Shown here: piece by piece, positions 61,277-64,000 of the stretch
How positions within the stretch are numbered: the first letter of the stretch is position 1
Layout: every line of letters starts with the position of its first letter
Assembly (NCBI RefSeq): GCF_000429105.1
Contig: NZ_AUBF01000012.1
Span: 1 to 64,000, forward strand
DNA: 64,000 nt
DNA from: Schaalia suimastitidis DSM 15538
Lineage (GTDB): Bacteria; Actinomycetota; Actinomycetes; Actinomycetales; Actinomycetaceae
Direction of reading: 5' to 3'
Notes under the pieces: model-generated
Seen by the model: the letters and a program-made list of their open reading frames with translations, nothing else
Told to the model about the DNA's origin: nothing
The model's database searches: none
Program-made: the position numbers and the translations under genes

Positions 61277-64000
61277 CTATTCCTTGGTATCACGCGCGTC
61301 AAACTGCGCCGAAGGCGCAGACGCATCGGAGGCGGTACTTATTGATGTGACCGCATCGACCTGTCCTGCCGTGCGTCGAATGACGTTGCCAAGCACAGCG
61401 TCCGATTGGGCGCCTCGACGTTGCAAGCCAAGGGCGTCACGTAATAGTTCAACAAGCTCTGCCTGGCTACGCTCCACCCTGTCAGAACGAATCCACAGGG
61501 CAAGTTCATCAAGCTGATCGTCACCATAGGCAGCCAGCGGGAGGCCTCGCGCAACCGCAGGACGTGGCCCACGAGCAGGCACACTACTCGATTCATCGTC
61601 GTCCGATGCGGCGCCATTCGATTGGGCGGGCGCCGCAGAAGCATGTTCCTCACGCACATGCGTATCATCGTTGTCGATGACCAGATCCAACTCAACAGGC
61701 AAGGTCTCGTCAAGGTCGTCAGCCATATCCACATGCGGCACCACAATTTCAACCTGTTGATGTCCCGTGGCCTCATCCACGGCGTCAAGGACCAGTTGAA
61801 CGATCGTCTCAGCAACTTTAGCGGGGTCAATGAAGACCGGCATGGACAGGGCGGTGTAGACCTTCCACCCTTGGGCTTCCAAAAGGGCAGGCAGCACCCG
61901 GTCACGCATTCGCTGTGACGGCTGGGCAACGTAACTTTCGTCGTCGGTGAGAACCGCTAAAAGCAGACGCCCAGGTATCTCGGGATGGCCGATTGCGAGT
62001 GGAATACGCATACCGCCGGGGATTCCCACATTGGGGACAACTTCTAAGCCTTTGCTGTACAGGCGCTCGGCAAGGTCCAGGAGCAACCGGTCAGGTGCAG
62101 CTTGAAGTGTTGGCCACGAGTCGGAACCCAGACCTGACTGTCCTTCAGCTATTTCAAGCAGGTCAATCATCATCTGTGCGCCTTGGGCGTGTACGCGCCC
62201 ACGATCAATGTCGTCAGCGCGCAGGCTTGAGATCAGCGTCATTTCACCGCGGACCGTCGCTAAGGCAGCCACCATATACGCCACGCCGTCACGGGTGGAG
62301 AGCACACCGAAGTCGTGGATGACGCGTCCGTGTGGCGTCTTGGCGTAGCCGACGGTCATGATGACATGATCACGGCTGATACCTCGTGCACCATCGGGGT
62401 CCACAACAACAAAGGGTTCTGGGGCGTCGGGGTTGAAGAACGAGGCGACGCCATGCTCTCGCGCGAGTGCGCGGTTAAGTTCAGCCTCGATACGTGAGCG
62501 GTGGCGCGCATTGAGGGCAACTACGGCCAGGCTGCGGTCAGGGAATTCGATGGCGTGCGCAAGAACCGCCTCGATAACTGCGGCGATTTCCTGCTCGGTT
62601 GATTCCACTGCCGCGGTGTTGAGGGCGGGCATCCCGTTGCCGTTAACCCACGTGGCACTGATAGGCGCACCCACAGATGTCCACGGCACCGGCACCCCCA
62701 GGAAACCCACACCATGCCGAGCCAGGAGCAGAGCCACCTGGTCATTGAGGCGACGCGGTGCCACTTCCATACGCATCTGCGGCAAGATCTTCGTCAATGC
62801 CACAACGCTTCCGTCGCTACTGGCGCCGTCGAGGTCAGCGAGCAGCACCACTTGGTTGGCGCGGGCAATTATGGGGACAAGTTCGGCTAGCGACAGGTTA
62901 TCAACGTCATCAAGTACTAGCAGGTCAACGCGTTGTTGGGCTGGCAGTATCCACGGGACAAGGCTGGGCACAGTCAGTACAATCGGCACCATGGCGCGCG
63001 TCATGGGGTATTTTGCGTACAGTTCCACCGCGCGGGTGGAGGTACTGAGTGCTGTCTGTAGTTGAGCAACGTCGTCTACTTCGGAAGCGAGGATGCTCCG
63101 CCTGCGGCGACGCAGTTGTGTGAGAACCTGGGGTGCCAGTGTGTCCACCTGTTGTTGGTCTAGGCGGCGCCCTTCCGCGAGGCGCTGTTCTAGGTGGACA
63201 GGGTCGAAACCACCTAGGCTCGGTTCGCTGGCGATCATCAGCGCAAGAACGGACGCCCACCAGGCTAAATCGAGCTCAGGATCAATGAGCTCTTCAGGAA
63301 TATGTCGTTTACGGAAATCCTGTGTGAGGCTATCGAGGCCAATGGCCGCAAGTGCTTTCAGAACTGCGACACGCTTGGGAAGTTCTTTTGCGCCTTGCGG
63401 GTCTGCTTCGAGGCGGTCAAAAAGGTGCGCCAAGTCGGCGATTGGCATGCGCGACAGGTCTCGATGCGAGGTAGCAAATACGGGCGCAAGACGGTCAATG
63501 TCGTCGCACACCGCGCGCGTGAGCGCGATGGCTTCGTCAAGGTGCTGGGGCAGGGTTGGCCATCCGTCAGCGTCGCAGTGCTGCCGCCAAATATCACGGC
63601 GTTCCTGAACGACCAGCAGTTCTCGGTGGAGATCTTTCACGTGGACGCCCGGGCGGACAAGATCTTTCGCTTGTTTCACTAGGCGCACCCGCTGGGAGCG
63701 CGACATCGTGATGCCGTGTTCGCGGCGCCATGTCGCTGGGGCGGTGGCGAATACCATATCTGCTGCTGAACGTTCGAAGATACGTGGCAGGAAGGTGTCG
63801 AGGACGTCTCTTACGCCTTCAAACATGGACAGTTGTGCTTCCCATTGCCGCAGGTTCAGTGCGGGACGTATCCCTGTTTCGGCGGCAAGGGTCGTCATAT
63901 TGACGCGCAGCACCGGCAGGTGTTCGCGTGCCAGACGTGAGACGCGTTCAAGGATGTCACTGACTTGTTCGCCAGAGTTAATGACAATACCTTGCCATGC
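61277..64000 (-). CDS. Large superfamily I helicase-like ATPase (partial, N-terminus off window)
   Basis: The frame stays open to the right edge (reading 'WQGIVINSGEQVSDILERVS' before 'LRVNMTTLAAETGIRP'), so at least 907 residues of a larger protein are present. It contains a Walker B-like 'VDLLVLDDVDNLSLAELVPII', then 'QVVLLADLDGAS', 'SLAVVALNARHRSRIEAEL' and 'GISRDHVIMTVGYAKTPHGRVIHDFG' (helicase motifs III-VI of UvrD/Hrp type). A C-terminal domain resembles Vsr/DUF559-type nucleases ('RDRVLPALLEAQGWKVYTALSMPVFIDP'). The Walker A motif should lie outside the window. A DNA-repair or RNA-related helicase is likely; the exact family is unsettled. Confidence 0.7.
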   Translation of the reverse strand, partial: AWQGIVINSGEQVSDILERVSRLAREHLPVLRVNMTTLAAETGIRPALNLRQWEAQLSMFEGVRDVLDTFLPRIFERSAADMVFATAPATWRREHGITMSRSQRVRLVKQAKDLVRPGVHVKDLHRELLVVQERRDIWRQHCDADGWPTLPQHLDEAIALTRAVCDDIDRLAPVFATSHRDLSRMPIADLAHLFDRLEADPQGAKELPKRVAVLKALAAIGLDSLTQDFRKRHIPEELIDPELDLAWWASVLALMIASEPSLGGFDPVHLEQRLAEGRRLDQQQVDTLAPQVLTQLRRRRRSILASEVDDVAQLQTALSTSTRAVELYAKYPMTRAMVPIVLTVPSLVPWILPAQQRVDLLVLDDVDNLSLAELVPIIARANQVVLLADLDGASSDGSVVALTKILPQMRMEVAPRRLNDQVALLLARHGVGFLGVPVPWTSVGAPISATWVNGNGMPALNTAAVESTEQEIAAVIEAVLAHAIEFPDRSLAVVALNARHRSRIEAELNRALAREHGVASFFNPDAPEPFVVVDPDGARGISRDHVIMTVGYAKTPHGRVIHDFGVLSTRDGVAYMVAALATVRGEMTLISSLRADDIDRGRVHAQGAQMMIDLLEIAEGQSGLGSDSWPTLQAAPDRLLLDLAERLYSKGLEVVPNVGIPGGMRIPLAIGHPEIPGRLLLAVLTDDESYVAQPSQRMRDRVLPALLEAQGWKVYTALSMPVFIDPAKVAETIVQLVLDAVDEATGHQQVEIVVPHVDMADDLDETLPVELDLVIDNDDTHVREEHASAAPAQSNGAASDDDESSSVPARGPRPAVARGLPLAAYGDDQLDELALWIRSDRVERSQAELVELLRDALGLQRRGAQSDAVLGNVIRRTAGQVDAVTSISTASDASAPSAQFDARDTKE

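Overview
The window is a chromosomal segment of a high-GC Gram-positive bacterium, most likely an Actinomycetaceae-type actinobacterium. The grounds are a WhiB regulator, a BldC-type regulator, the tiny actinobacterial ribosomal protein bS22, a PdtaS-like histidine kinase, a DUF2505 protein, a DisA/RadA pair, GTG starts, and an actinobacterial 5' end of 16S rRNA running off the left edge. Genus cannot be fixed from the sequence alone. All calls come from reading the sequence; no database search was run.

Layout. 1-0.64 kb: start of an rRNA operon (minus) with its leader and a probable promoter. 0.64-8.5 kb: NAD-malic enzyme, then a multiple-monosaccharide ABC importer (chvE-mmsB-mmsA, minus) divergent from a ROK regulator and an orphan sugar-type ABC ATPase. 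8.8-26.6 kb: housekeeping core with gatCAB, a cardiolipin synthase, NAD-dependent DNA ligase with a large insert, an orphan FHA/FtsK type-VII-like ATPase, whiB, pdtaS, DUF2505, OsmC, an EcsC-like protein, thyA-folA and an MFS transporter.

26.6-49.8 kb is an accessory block lying between an initiator tRNA-fMet gene and a tRNA-Gly/tRNA-Pro pair. Its left part is a patchwork: a Fic toxin with a VbhA-like antitoxin, a GyrI-like protein, a DUF2975/YozG pair with an operator on its promoter, a truncated AraC gene, an SDR, a MerR regulator divergent from an alpha/beta hydrolase, a cyclophilin-like fragment and an SdpI-like protein. Its middle (33.5-40.2 kb) is a decayed phage replication module: two different relics of a phage-type family-A DNA polymerase on either side of an Abi_2 gene, then intact DUF2815 (ssDNA-binding-like), DUF2800 (nuclease-like), small proteins and a sigma-like factor. 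Its right part is a compact defence island: an ABC three-component (ABC-3C) system (40.5-44.0 kb) followed by a translationally coupled restriction-modification operon (44.05-49.5 kb). That operon encodes two methyltransferase-type proteins, a GIY-YIG/DEAH helicase fusion and a membrane-anchored coiled-coil protein. It is followed by five evenly spaced copies of a TTTTTGACGC-type motif just before tRNA-Gly.

50.2-64 kb returns to core genes: an ATP-grasp ligase, a cutinase-like lipoprotein, a UvrA paralogue, bS22, a BldC-like regulator, a TrkH/TrkA potassium uptake pair, radA, disA and a large helicase-like gene cut by the right edge. The potassium uptake genes sit next to the c-di-AMP synthase, which fits the known control of K+ import by c-di-AMP. 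The best candidates for something under-described are the ABC-3C effector with an unrecognised N-terminal half, and the RM operon with its split methyltransferase signature, its extra membrane protein and the adjoining iteron-like array.
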